DNA of 64,000 bases from Prostheceraeus crozeri. Its lineage: Eukaryota > Platyhelminthes > Polycladida > Euryleptidae. This document shows, piece after piece, positions 35,549 to 45,995 of the stretch. Every line of letters starts with the position of its first letter. Within the stretch, counting starts at the first letter, position 1. The position numbers were made by a program, and so were the translations under genes. The notes below the pieces were generated by a model that was not told where the DNA came from, ran no database searches, and saw only the letters and a program-made list of their open reading frames with translations. The DNA is taken from the NCBI GenBank assembly GCA_907163375.1, contig CAJQUW010012898.1:111817-175816 (forward strand), in the 5' to 3' direction.

Positions 35549-38500
35549 TTAAGTATGCCAGATTATTAGGACCACAGATATTCTCGATAGAATCCCTCTC
35601 TACTAAGATTTCCCTGGGAAAAAATTATCAGATATAGAAGGGATACTGAGATGCGATTATACAACTATGTGAAAATCAGGTACACTTTATATGCTTTTAC
35701 TAGCTTCCTAGGACATGCTAAATTATGAACTATCCAACAGATGTCATTTTTAACATTGCAATAAAAATGCATGTATTCAACTATCTGGGATCCTATCATT
35801 GTCTAAAGCTGTGTCCAAAGCATGAATTAAGTATCTCATTGTTACTGAGTAAGTAGGTTGGTTTGTCAGCCTATATTCAGCTGGGAGTTTTCTATGAAAG
35901 TTGTTTAAATATCTTCAGTTACAATTCTCCGGCTAGGGCCCTCGACTTCTATGGTAAAGTTGTCGGGATTAACTGCCACGAACCTTCAAAAAGCCATGAC
36001 ATTAAACATTAACAATGAGATCTAATTATTCTTTCGATTTATGAAAATTTCAAATTTTTGGTGCAAACTCTTTTAACGAGTATAAGTGACCTTGTGAAAA
36101 AAGCCTTTATTGGAAAATGTCAATCAAGGAATCGTCATTCTCATTTATTGTAGGTGAATAAGTTGGGAACCGATCCTGCGCATCAATTGCCCTTCGATTT
36201 TCGAGATTTGGATATGAGTGACGTTTCTCACTTGGGTATCATTCAGGCCCCCTAGGATACTTCGTGCCATCAGACTGGTACCATGATAGAGGATAGAGTG
36301 GTGCCATCAGATAACTAAGGAGGTGAGTTTCAACATGTGTCCACATTTTGCATGTGACCACCTTAGGCTTGTCAGTCGTCTCCAGCAGACATTGGAGAGA
36401 AAAGTCGCCTCGATGAAAATTCTAGATATGTGTTATTTCTTTCCACATAACTCATTAGCTTCTGTGCGCAGAGAGACTGAAAAATAATACTATTTTTTAT
36501 GATTTCCACTTATAGGAAAATGAGATTCTGGGCGATTTATCTATTAGTAGATTTTGTTTATGGACAAAGTTAGGAAGACATGCATATATCTACATGGAAT
36601 ACTGTATGGAATCTTGAAATAAATATGTTCTATCCCACTGATTTCATTTCAGATAATTGTCTTTGACTCGGAGAATATATAGCATTTCATTTTGATACTC
36701 GCAAATCCAGAACATTTATTTCCCGAAATCAGTGGGATAACGTATACATATGAATCATCAAAGTCCCTGATTCTGCTAATAAGGTTCTTTGATGCAAATG
36801 GTGCTTCATTGGTGTAAGCAGTTTCTAATCCAACATTTATTAAGCTCTGAGTTGGAAGCAGACCGTATTTTCATGCTCAGACCCAGCCTGATCAGTCCAC
36901 CTTAGTCGCCAATGAGAGATAAGATAAAAAACGTTTGTTCGCAGTGACGAAAATCATCAAGTGACAGTTTGTGACGATTTCGGTCTTCAAGCTCTTTAAG
37001 CCAAGCGAATAAAAAAATACATCAATACAACAATGACAACAAATAACAAATGTGCATCGAGATGGACGATATATCATATGAACTATGATATCATGAAATT
37101 ATTAAAGGAATATATTTACATGTGAAATTTAACTTGAAGTTGGATTTGCTTCGCATTGTAGAGCCCGTCCCGTGCTTAGACCAAGCCCGCTTCCAACTCC
37201 GACTCTAGAGGAATTCTCCATGCCAAAGACTACATGTGCGTGTATTTGATGATATAGCGTAGGTTAAAATCCTATATAATTAGCCCTTGGAATGCCGGAA
37301 AAGAACATGGCTATTGCATGGGTTCCTTAAGCTTTCAGCATAAGAAGTTGCTATTTTGAAGTCTAAGGAGAATGAAGTTGCCATGAAACAGGGAACAACT
37401 AAAAGCATGTAAGTAGTACTCTATCGTCAATATATGTGGCGAAAATACTTAAACAGCAATTTCGTCTGGACATTCTTACTGTTAGTTTGGTTAATTTATA
37501 CGACCAACTGCATTTAAATTTTCAACAAGTTGATAAACCACATTGACTTCAAGTGTGTAAATATTACAGGACTGTAGACTACATCACGTCAAATGTGGAA
37601 ATCATCAAACTTTATCAGCAGATTGTAGCCGATCTGAGCAGTGTGAAAACGTGAGAAATTGCACAAGAGTTTTTAGGAGTGTCTGTTTGTTGTTGAATTG
37701 ATGGTCGAGTTATCAGCCATTGACTCTGATGAAGTATTGAAAACTCTTCACTTCACAGTTAATCTTGTAAATCTTCATAATCGCCACTCGTCACACCGAC
37801 AGACTCAAATTTCCAATTCAGGGCCCGGAACTGCTCTATGCCATCAGTAACATAATTCAACGCAAACATGAAATCGTCAATAGCAAAGCTATTTTCGTAA
37901 AAGTACAGCTCTCACTGCTAATGAAAGCAAATTGATGCCACAAAAAGGGGAGAATAGATATCTTCCATACACAGATATTTTCCTATCCTTGTGCTATTCA
38001 TCGATGTTTGAATTACCGCACAACTTGTCTTGTATATAGTACAGAGTCAAATATTCCCAGATCTGGCGATTTCTCAATTCGAGTCATTGGGAAATTATTT
38101 CGTACCAACTTTACAAAGGTGATAATTTGGCATGCATCCAGTCATCTCTACTCAGATTTGACTCACGATTCTCTGCTCGCGAACGACAACCGTCATTGAC
38201 TGCGCTGTGTTGATGAGGCCGTGAGATGCATCGACTGCATTATTAGGTCGAACATCGAACATATTATCTCAAGCCGTTTGACAGCATTCGCAACTATCAT
38301 GAATCTTCGGACTTTGAGGACATGCACCAATGAAGGGAAATGAGGCCAGGAGTCTTTTCGGTTGATCCGACCCCCAACAGCACTTATGAGAATCATTCGC
38401 CCGTAGGCGGAATTCCACAAATTTTCCTTCCTTTAAAGACGAATTTCATCGATCTTTCATTGGGCTGCGACATGCGAGACGGTTGAATCTAAAATAGTGC

Positions 38501-41299
38501 CCACGGGCTGATGTAGTTTGCCAAACACCACTTTAGGAGACCATGACGACTCCCTAAAAACATGTCTAAACGAGATGCACCAACAAATGGATGCAAATCA
38601 TTTTTCTCCTGTTATCAAAGCCATGAAAGCAGTGAGCGGAAATTATCTCTACCAGGTCCAATAGCTTTTTATTAGAAGTAATGGCTTGTTTTTTTTAATA
38701 TATAATTACTACAGCCTTCTACTATTTATGATACTTTGATAAGTCAAATGAATCATCTAAGACCGGTCCAGTCCGAAAAATTCTTAGGCCACTTGATTAC
38801 ATTTATGCTAATGAGGTTTATACCTGATGGCTTGTAGGTTGCGCGTTGTGCCAGCTCTCATTGAAACTGAAATGTTAGTATTTCGAGATTCGCGGCTTGT
38901 GGTTTATCCTATGCCCTTGACTTAATGATTTACTCTTTAATGGCTCCAGATAGCAGTGATAAATCTGCTACATCTGAAGCTTTCTTTTTTTCAACATGGA
39001 ACGCTATCTCGGTCAGAACATCACAAGTCTATACAAATAATTCTTTGCTTGCTCTACTCAGCAGCTGCATGGTCACCTTCCTTAGACTGATGCCCTAACC
39101 GATACAATCTATATACTTTCAATGGTCGGATAAGCTGGTTATTTGTTGGCAGAATTCTAGACAAACTTAGAAACCAGATATTTAGATCTTTCATGGGATA
39201 ATTGAACATTAACATTCTCACCGAGTTATCCATGCCTCCTGTCCTGGCTCTACTCTGTGCGAGGGCTAGATAATTCACAAATTTCTATTTGTTTTATAAG
39301 TTCATTATGTGCTTAAGCTATGAATCATTCACTTAATCTTATCTTGTATTGAGATATAATCAAATAAAGACGGACAATTTGTAAGTTGGTGCAGTCAATC
39401 GACAATAAGAGTGAAATGAAATATGCGATAGATCAAATTTATAAATAAATAAATCCACTAAATTCATCTTGATAGAATTAAAAACTTATTCATGCACAGT
39501 GCATTTCGTCCACTCTTATTCAAGTGCAAGCATGGACTGAATATAAAATACAAAATCTGAAATAATATACTTCTACAATAATAAATCTATGAACAAAATT
39601 GAGAGCATGTAAACCTATGATCTGTCAGACTTAAGATATATGAACTAGCAACAGTTGAATAAATAACCTAGATATTAGGAGATGCAAAACAGAGACTAAA
39701 GCTACCAAGGTAAGCAGAAGTTGGAAATAAAATCTTTTTGCGAACATAAATCGGTATTCTCGCGCAAAATAACGAGAGACTCTGTGATTCCTAATGTATG
39801 TTTTTTGTTGATGTGATACTTGATGCTGTTTACAGCAGTGCGTCTCTCATTATTACAGACTTGTAAATGTCTTGTGATACTGCTAGGTGGAATTGCAGTG
39901 GACCCAGGTGGACACTTTAAAGGGTGGGCTAACAACGGGATTTGTACAACGGGTTCAGTACATGTAAATTAATTGATATTGTGAGCAGCTTGACGCAAAC
40001 TAGATGCATAAACAAGTCTTGATTCTTTCCTTTGTATTTTGATGCGAGAGCTATGGAACCTAACTTATATGATCTTGATTAATTGTTTTATATTATCTGA
40101 AAAGTGTCAGATATTTGCTTGAGAAACTGACATAAATCTATTACACTCGTTACAAATCATTCGTTAACGATTTGTCTTGGACTAGTATATCTGATAAGAT
40201 TATCTTACAAAAGAGTGTGCGACATAAGCATGAAGATAAAATGCAAATCATAGAGTAGAGTTAAAGTAGGTAGAACGTCAACTCAAAGCGTATTAGCATA
40301 CAGTGAATATTGTTATGCCAAAATATTCAGTTTTTACGGAGAATATGTTCATACAGTCTAAAAGAAATGATCACCTTTCTCACCTTGGACGGGTCCGGTT
40401 CAATTTCAGCCTCACGGATGATTGGGCGGCATAGGGTGGCCCCTCAGTTCGTTGCTTCCACACGTTTCCATCCCCGGGCATGTCTTCAGTAAGAGACCTG
40501 GTCTTCATCCCTCTCTTCACCACAGTTCTCCAGCTTGTTCTTGGCCTTCCCTTCGTACGAGACGCAGGTTCTTACTTCCAAGTCGCTTTGCAGATAGCAA
40601 GTCTAACAAAATAATTTATCAAATTCAAAAATGGTAACTTTTTTGCTAATTGTTCACTTGTTTACATTCATTAATGTGATACTAGAGATTCTAGCATTTA
40701 AGTATCATGAAAATGATTAAAAATCAAATAGAATGAACCTTAAAGCACTTAAGTTGAAAGAAATCACATGCAAATGTAAGGTGATAGCCAAGGACATTTC
40801 ATGAACAACATAATGATTTAAATCTTCTTGGAACTAGTGAATGCTTACTCTGATCCTTGGCTCAATTTCGAGTTTCGCAATTTAACAAATTATAATAATC
40901 TATTTTTCCAAACGACTACATGGATTTGTTAATTTTGTACTTATAGAATAAGTTATATAATACCTTTGCAATAACTACTGTCACTTGTAACTATTGATTA
41001 CCATTCACAATTATAAACGTTAATTATTATTATTATAAATGCGTAGAATCATATCCATACTCTGTAGTCATTAGTAGTAATCCCATCCCAGGCGCAAGGA
41101 CAAAATGCGCAACGATGAGTCATCATGCTGACTCAGCCCCCCCCTCTGAAAGGAAGGAGTTGGCCAAGGATGTGATGGAAGGATTGGTCCGAGAGGAGGA
41201 AACCGTTCCCTACCCCCCTCTGGAAGGAAGGAAGGAGTTTTCCAGCAAGGGGTGGAATCTCGGAAGGAAGGCGGTAGGAATCTCGGAAGGATAGAGTGA

Positions 41300-41900
41300 G
41301 GAAAGGGTGGGTTTTGGTGGTTTTGGGATGAGAAAAGTCGTTTTTCGTCATGAAGGAGGGTTTGGATTGGAAATTAGAGGTCAGATTCGGAATCTACGTG
41401 AAATGTTGGGTTGGGAAGGAAGGCAGGAGGAGTTTTCCTGTGAGGCAAGGGGTGGAACGTCAGAGTTGGAAAAAGCCGGGTGTTGGTGGTTTTGGGATGA
41501 GAAAAGTCGTTTTTCGGCATGAAGGAGGTCTCGGATGGGAAAACGGAGGCCAGATTCGGAATCTACGTGAAATTTTGGGTTAGGAAGGATGTTTCCAGCG
41601 ACATCGGAGAGAAAAAATTTCGAGGACGTCCCTCCCCTCCTGTCAGACTTCCAACTTTGGTTCTAGAGATCGTAGAAAGTCGTGTGATAGCTCATTTGAA
41701 AGCTAAGAGTGAGAAAAATGCAGTAGAAAAATCAGTTTGGTCATATTTTCCTGGGTTGAGAGAGGAAAATGTCAGGAAAACGTCAGAGTTGGAAAAGTCA
41801 GGTTTTGATGGTTTTGGGATGAGAAAAGTCGTTTTTCGACTTGAAAGAGTGCTCGGATGGGAAAACGGAGTGCAAATTCGGACGTTTTGGTCAATTTTGG
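41300..41900 (+). repeat. Diverged GGAAGG-rich repeats left of the Polinton
   Basis: Three copies of a block starting GGTTTTGGGATGAGAAAAGT and continuing CGTTTTTCG begin near 41318, 41488 and 41810. The first two are followed by a similar CAGATTCGGAATCTACGTGA segment. The region 41140-41290 is rich in GGAAGGAAGG. Overlapping open frames in this block reflect the repeat pattern and show no domain. Confidence 0.7.
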
Positions 41901-41989
41901 GTGTAGGAACTTCTTTCCAACTCAATCGGAGAGGAATTTTTGATATTGTAGGTTGTCATCTTCATAGACAGTGAGGGAACACCCATTCA

Positions 41990-41995
41990 GGAATT
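41990..41995. repeat. Polinton target-site duplication, left (GGAATT)
   Basis: This is identical to 59052-59057. A 6-bp duplication is the Polinton hallmark. Confidence 0.92.
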
Positions 41996-42205
41996 AGTAG
42001 TATATAGTGTGACATCCGGCGCGACGCTTCGCTTCGCTTTGCTTCGCTTCGCTTGCGCAGGATGTCACACTTTTGCGGGGGTTTTTAAATTTCAAAAATT
42101 TAGGTAGATTTCAAATTTCACGTGGCCGAAGGCCGAAGGGCGAAAATTTAAGTTGTCTCAAAATATCACGTAATCGAAAATTTAAGTTGTCTCAAAATAT
42201 CACGT
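41996..42205 (+). repeat. Polinton left terminal inverted repeat, hairpin-forming
   Basis: The inverted partner is at the right end. Within the TIR, 42007-42070 is itself a hairpin: GTGTGACATCC and GGATGTCACAC face each other across a run of CGCTT pentamers. A second mini-hairpin, GGCCGAAGGCC, is at 42124-42134. Two 31-bp direct repeats (CGAAAATTTAAGTTGTCTCA and on to CACGT) start at 42141 and 42175. Confidence 0.92.
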
Positions 42206-42348
42206 GGTCTCAATATACCAGAAGATTGTATTCAAAATATTTATTCAAAATATTCATTTAAAAATGGAAGAAACAAAAGTGGATGAAACAAAAGTGGAAG
42301 AAACCGCAAGAATATATCCTTCGTTATCACAGTTAAAAAATAAGTGAA

Positions 42349-42960
42349 TTGAATAAAGAAAAACACAAAGATAGAGTTAGGTATATGAAAGATAAGGAAT
42401 CTCAATTATTATTAAGATTAGAGCATTATAAAAAATTAAGAAAGAGATGGACTAAAGTAAAGAATGTAACACAAGGAATTGGCATATTCTTAACAATAAG
42501 TTTAGGTGCTTTAACAATTGTTATATCTTCAGGTGTTTTAGTAATTCCAGTAGTTGCTACAGCTTTAACAGGTACGGGTGTTTTTGCAACTTCACTTGTT
42601 ACAATGTTAGATAAATCTTTAATAACTAAGAAACGAAAATCATTAAAAACTAAGCATTTACATATTAAAGAAGTCTATGATAAACTACATTACTACTTTC
42701 AAAGAGTATGTGATGATAATGTTATTACGTTAGATGAGATTGAAAAATTTGATCAAATAGCTAATGAAGTAAATCAAATATCATTTCAATTACAGTCAGA
42801 AAAAGTTGATGATGAGAATAAACAGGATGGCAAAATTTCTAGTGATGGCAAAACTTTTACTGGTGGTAAAATTTCTAATGAAGAAAATGACAAAATTTTT
42901 TTAGAAGAGCTAAAAACTTTAAGCGAAAATTTAAGCAAAACTTTATTAAACAAAACTTAA
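42349..42960 (+). CDS. Polinton membrane protein of unknown role
   Basis: The frame is about 200 residues long. After a basic N-terminal third come two adjacent hydrophobic segments (roughly residues 40-90, from GIFLTISLGALTIVISSGVL through ATALTGTGVFATSLVTML), then a charged, probably coiled C-terminal half ending in a lysine/asparagine-rich tail with short GKISSDGK-like repeats. This fits an integral membrane protein with a cytoplasmic tail. Polintons often carry one or two such proteins of unknown function. The true start is not settled. A ~104-bp inverted relative of its membrane segment (42466-42569) lies near the right end at 58690-58793. Confidence 0.6.
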   Translation: MNKEKHKDRVRYMKDKESQLLLRLEHYKKLRKRWTKVKNVTQGIGIFLTISLGALTIVISSGVLVIPVVATALTGTGVFATSLVTMLDKSLITKKRKSLKTKHLHIKEVYDKLHYYFQRVCDDNVITLDEIEKFDQIANEVNQISFQLQSEKVDDENKQDGKISSDGKTFTGGKISNEENDKIFLEELKTLSENLSKTLLNKT

Positions 42961-43081
42961 AACGAGAAAACTTTAAACGAAAAGATGTCAGACAACAAAG
43001 CAATAAAAAAATAATTTGTTCAGTAAAATGTTTTTGCTGTATTCCAATGTTACCACAAAATTCAAATATTATATTTTAAAA

Positions 43082-43909
43082 ATGGATAAAATTAAAGCTG
43101 ATAATTTTAAAAGAATAAAACAATCAGAAGAGTTAATAAAACAAAGAAATATTATGAAAGAAAATCATCTTGAACATAGAATGATAAAAGCTGGTATTCA
43201 ATCTGATATGTTTGAAAAAATGCAGCAAACCAAGCAAGTAAAAACTGATTTTGAGAAAACTATGAAACCATTTAAAACTCTTGAAAAAGAAAGTACAAAT
43301 AATGATAAACAAATTGATATAACAGATCCAGAGCACAAAACTATATTAGATGACTATGGATTACTAGAATCAAACATTAATAAGAAATTACCAAAATATA
43401 TGCAATTTGAACATTCTATTTCATTTATAGATGGAAAAACAATACCTAGATTTTATCTCGGACAAAAAGAAATATTTCCACAACTTTTTCGAGGTTTAAT
43501 TTTTTCACCAGATAAATCTCCTTTTAATTTAGATAGAAATTTTGTTGATCTTTTAAGAGGAGCGGATTTAAATAATTATGCTGTAGAAGATCTCATAAAA
43601 TATAAAGCTATGTTAGATAGAGTTGGTGCAGTAAAATCTCTTAGACGTTATAAACAATTAGAAAATTTATTATCAACGGGAGTTAAAGTAGGAAAAGGTT
43701 TATCTGAAAAACAGAAAACAGAAACAACCATATTTGTACCAGATGATCCACAAGAATTACTAAATAGATTAAATATTTTAATATCTGCAATAAAAGAAGG
43801 ACATAATTCTAGTTTCAATGAAATTCATGCTATATTAAAAAGACTGTTAGAAAAGAAGATTCTAAATGAAGAGGATTATAAAAGTGTAGCTGAAATATGT
43901 TGTTTTTAA
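43082..43909 (+). CDS. Polinton protein of unknown function (~275 aa)
   Basis: I chose the ATG at 43082 because it carries the TTTTAAAAATG context shared by other genes of the element. The N-terminal ~95 residues are charged and helical. The middle has a folded-looking segment (ISFIDGKTIPRFYLGQKEIF, then FRGLIFSPDKSPF) followed by VEDLIKYKAMLDR. A glycine-aromatic LIF...P...EDL..YK..L pattern is familiar from uncharacterised proteins of arthropod Polintons, but I cannot name it. The C-terminus is helical. It sits between the membrane protein and the probable minor capsid, so a virion role is plausible; this is inference. Confidence 0.55.
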   Translation: MDKIKADNFKRIKQSEELIKQRNIMKENHLEHRMIKAGIQSDMFEKMQQTKQVKTDFEKTMKPFKTLEKESTNNDKQIDITDPEHKTILDDYGLLESNINKKLPKYMQFEHSISFIDGKTIPRFYLGQKEIFPQLFRGLIFSPDKSPFNLDRNFVDLLRGADLNNYAVEDLIKYKAMLDRVGAVKSLRRYKQLENLLSTGVKVGKGLSEKQKTETTIFVPDDPQELLNRLNILISAIKEGHNSSFNEIHAILKRLLEKKILNEEDYKSVAEICCF

Positions 43910-44005
43910 TTTTTTTATAAAAAATGTTAATTTAAAATTTTAACTAAAAAATGTGTTCAGCAGATTTAGACAAAATTAATAATCATTTAGAAAATCTAAC
44001 AGATT

Positions 44006-44737
44006 TTGGGTTCATCAAAATTTAGTACGACGTTAAAAATTATAACAACTACTTCATCACACACTTGTAATTTAGAACCCATTCTACATTTAGAACAGAA
44101 TAAAAATTATCAAATTGCATTGACTAGTTTCTCTACATTTAACACTATTCAAAATGTTATAAAAGATGTGAATGATCAATTTAGATATTCTACTGATAAA
44201 GGCAAAACATGGAAAATATTAACTTTTCTTCCTGGTTCTTACGAAGTTGAATCAATATCAAATGAAATTAAGAGACATTTAGGTATACCATTTAAAGATA
44301 AGAAACAATTACATTTTGCAGTTGAACCGGCAGTCAATAAATTTTCTCTTACTTTAGACGAAAATAATCAAGTTGATTTTAATCATGATAGATCATTGTC
44401 AAAGCTATTAGGATTTAATAAACAAACATATAGTCAAGGTTATCATTTAGGTGAGAAGATTCCAAAAATAACTGAAATAAATTCAATTGTTGTACATTGT
44501 GACATTATTGAAGGAGGATATATAAATGGTAAATTGTCAAATTTAATATTCAGTTTTCCAGCTTTTACTGTACCCATTGGTTATAGATTAAATGTATTTC
44601 CCCAAACATTAATATATTTTCCTATTACAAGAAAAACTATTAACAACATTGGCATTAGAATCACTGATGAGAAAGGACAAGAAATAAATTTTGGAGGTGA
44701 AGAGATTATGATAGATCTTTTGGTTCGGGAGGTATAA
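44006..44737 (+). CDS. Probable minor capsid (penton-like single jelly-roll) protein
   Basis: The frame is about 240 residues and β-rich. Landmarks are FLPGSYEVESISNEIKRHL, a central LLGFNKQTYSQGYHLGEKIP, then NSIVVHCDIIEGGYINGKLS and a C-terminal GEEIMIDLLVREV. The LPPGSYE..DI...I, LGF....Y, V.C.I..G.Y.NG pattern recurs in Polinton genomes next to the capsid module. I take it for the single jelly-roll minor capsid (PX-type) protein that would form vertices, but the assignment rests on pattern and length only. The left boundary is uncertain. Confidence 0.5.
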   Translation: MGSSKFSTTLKIITTTSSHTCNLEPILHLEQNKNYQIALTSFSTFNTIQNVIKDVNDQFRYSTDKGKTWKILTFLPGSYEVESISNEIKRHLGIPFKDKKQLHFAVEPAVNKFSLTLDENNQVDFNHDRSLSKLLGFNKQTYSQGYHLGEKIPKITEINSIVVHCDIIEGGYINGKLSNLIFSFPAFTVPIGYRLNVFPQTLIYFPITRKTINNIGIRITDEKGQEINFGGEEIMIDLLVREV

Positions 44738-44823
44738 ACTCCCACGTGAAGCTAGAGAAGTTTAATTTTCTTCTTCTTCTTTAAAAATAAAATAAAATAA
44801 AAATAAATTTTTTTTATTAAAAA

Positions 44824-45591
44824 ATGAGTGAAGTACCCCCATTAAATAAAAAAAAACTCAAATTTAATCATCATCCAAATTTATCTAATAAAGTTTTGTC
44901 AGTTATTTGCGGAAGATCAGGATGTGGAAAAACATATCTATTATTTAAAAATTTAACGACTCCAAATTTTTTGGATTACAACAATCTTATAATTTATACA
45001 ACAACGGCAGAACAACCCGTCTATCAATTTTTAAAATATGGATTTGAAAATAATCTTAAAAAAACAGCAATTGCTTCATTATTCAAAGAATATGAAAAAT
45101 CTGAAGATGAAGAAGAAATAAGTTCGTGGTGTGAAGAATTAGCAAAAAATAGTCAGTTAGTAGAATCCAATAAAAATAAGCATATAAAGATACAATTAAT
45201 AGATGACAGTGGTAATATGCAAGGTCCTAGTAAACTAGATAAAACAATGAAACATTGTGTAATTTTTGATGATTGTGTTAATGATAGAAATCAGTCAGTT
45301 CAGAGAAATTATTTCACAAGAGGTAGACATAATAACTGTAGTGTTTTTTATTTAACACAAAGTATGTATTCATTAGACGGAAGTGTTATTAGAAAGAATG
45401 CAAATATATTTATACTATTTGAAATAAATGCAAGAAACTTAAGTGATTTGTTAAGAGATTTATGCGTAAGAAATAAAGATGAATTCAAACAATCGTGTAA
45501 CAATGCTTGGTCAAAAGATTATGGCTTCATTACAATTAATATTGATAAAAAAATTCATGATAGAGTTATAGTAAATATTTTCGCGGAGTGA
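44824..45591 (+). CDS. Genome-packaging ATPase (FtsK/HerA, A32-like)
   Basis: The frame is 255 residues. Walker A is GRSGCGKT at residues 30-37, inside the strand SVICGRSGCGKTYLLFKNL. Walker B is CVIFDDCV near residue 157. A RGRHNNCSVFYLTQS segment provides the sensor-like glutamine and arginine region typical of viral packaging ATPases. In Polintons and related viruses this enzyme drives genome DNA into the capsid. The length is usual for the family and the frame is open. The start has a T-rich stretch and AAAAAATG, like its neighbours. Confidence 0.93.
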   Translation: MSEVPPLNKKKLKFNHHPNLSNKVLSVICGRSGCGKTYLLFKNLTTPNFLDYNNLIIYTTTAEQPVYQFLKYGFENNLKKTAIASLFKEYEKSEDEEEISSWCEELAKNSQLVESNKNKHIKIQLIDDSGNMQGPSKLDKTMKHCVIFDDCVNDRNQSVQRNYFTRGRHNNCSVFYLTQSMYSLDGSVIRKNANIFILFEINARNLSDLLRDLCVRNKDEFKQSCNNAWSKDYGFITINIDKKIHDRVIVNIFAE

Positions 45592-45640
45592 CCGAATAAT
45601 TTTTTCTTATAAATTTTTTGTTAATAAAAATAAAAAAAAT

Positions 45641-45946
45641 ATGTTGGATGCTTATAAGATAGAGCATGTACCAGTTTTAAAAGATTATCGTCATCCTACA
45701 AATCCTGTAAATTCGAAGAAAGAAGTTAGATTTTATTATCATCATAAATACGTAGCGCTCGTTACAGATTATAAAACAAAACATGGTATTAAACCGTGCG
45801 TTAAAACAAAAGACTTTCCACTTTGTTTAAGAAGTTTCCGAGTATTTTTGGCGTATAATAATTTATGGTGGTTGGTTAAGAAAGAACATTTAACAACACA
45901 TGAATTAGAAACATTACATCAATTACATATTCCTGTGTATATGTAA
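45641..45946 (+). CDS. Small Polinton protein, unknown (101 aa)
   Basis: A compact open frame of 101 residues lies between the ATPase and PolB. It is rich in histidine, tyrosine and lysine, with FYYHHKYVALVTDYKTKHG near the middle and a tryptophan pair (NNLWWLVKKEH) later. There is no signal peptide, membrane segment or family that I recognise. Its 3' flank carries the mini-hairpin GAACCGAGGTTC at 45952-45963. Confidence 0.55.
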   Translation: MLDAYKIEHVPVLKDYRHPTNPVNSKKEVRFYYHHKYVALVTDYKTKHGIKPCVKTKDFPLCLRSFRVFLAYNNLWWLVKKEHLTTHELETLHQLHIPVYM

Positions 45947-45995
45947 AAACGGAACCGAGGTTCTATGTAAAAATTCATTTTTTCTTTTAAAAAAT

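Larger units (their letters stand above)
33566..41099. other. Long non-coding stretch with small foldbacks
   Basis: I find no supportable gene in these 7.5 kb. Notable structures are a 23-bp palindrome at 33788-33810, a 99-bp hairpin at 34939-35037, a MITE-like foldback at 35415-35548 and a GC-richer patch at 40380-40600 whose frames match nothing I recognise. Confidence 0.5.

Noticed and set aside
41307-41974. Several overlapping ORFs left of the Polinton
   Set aside because: Different frames of the same repeat blocks; internal repetition explains them.
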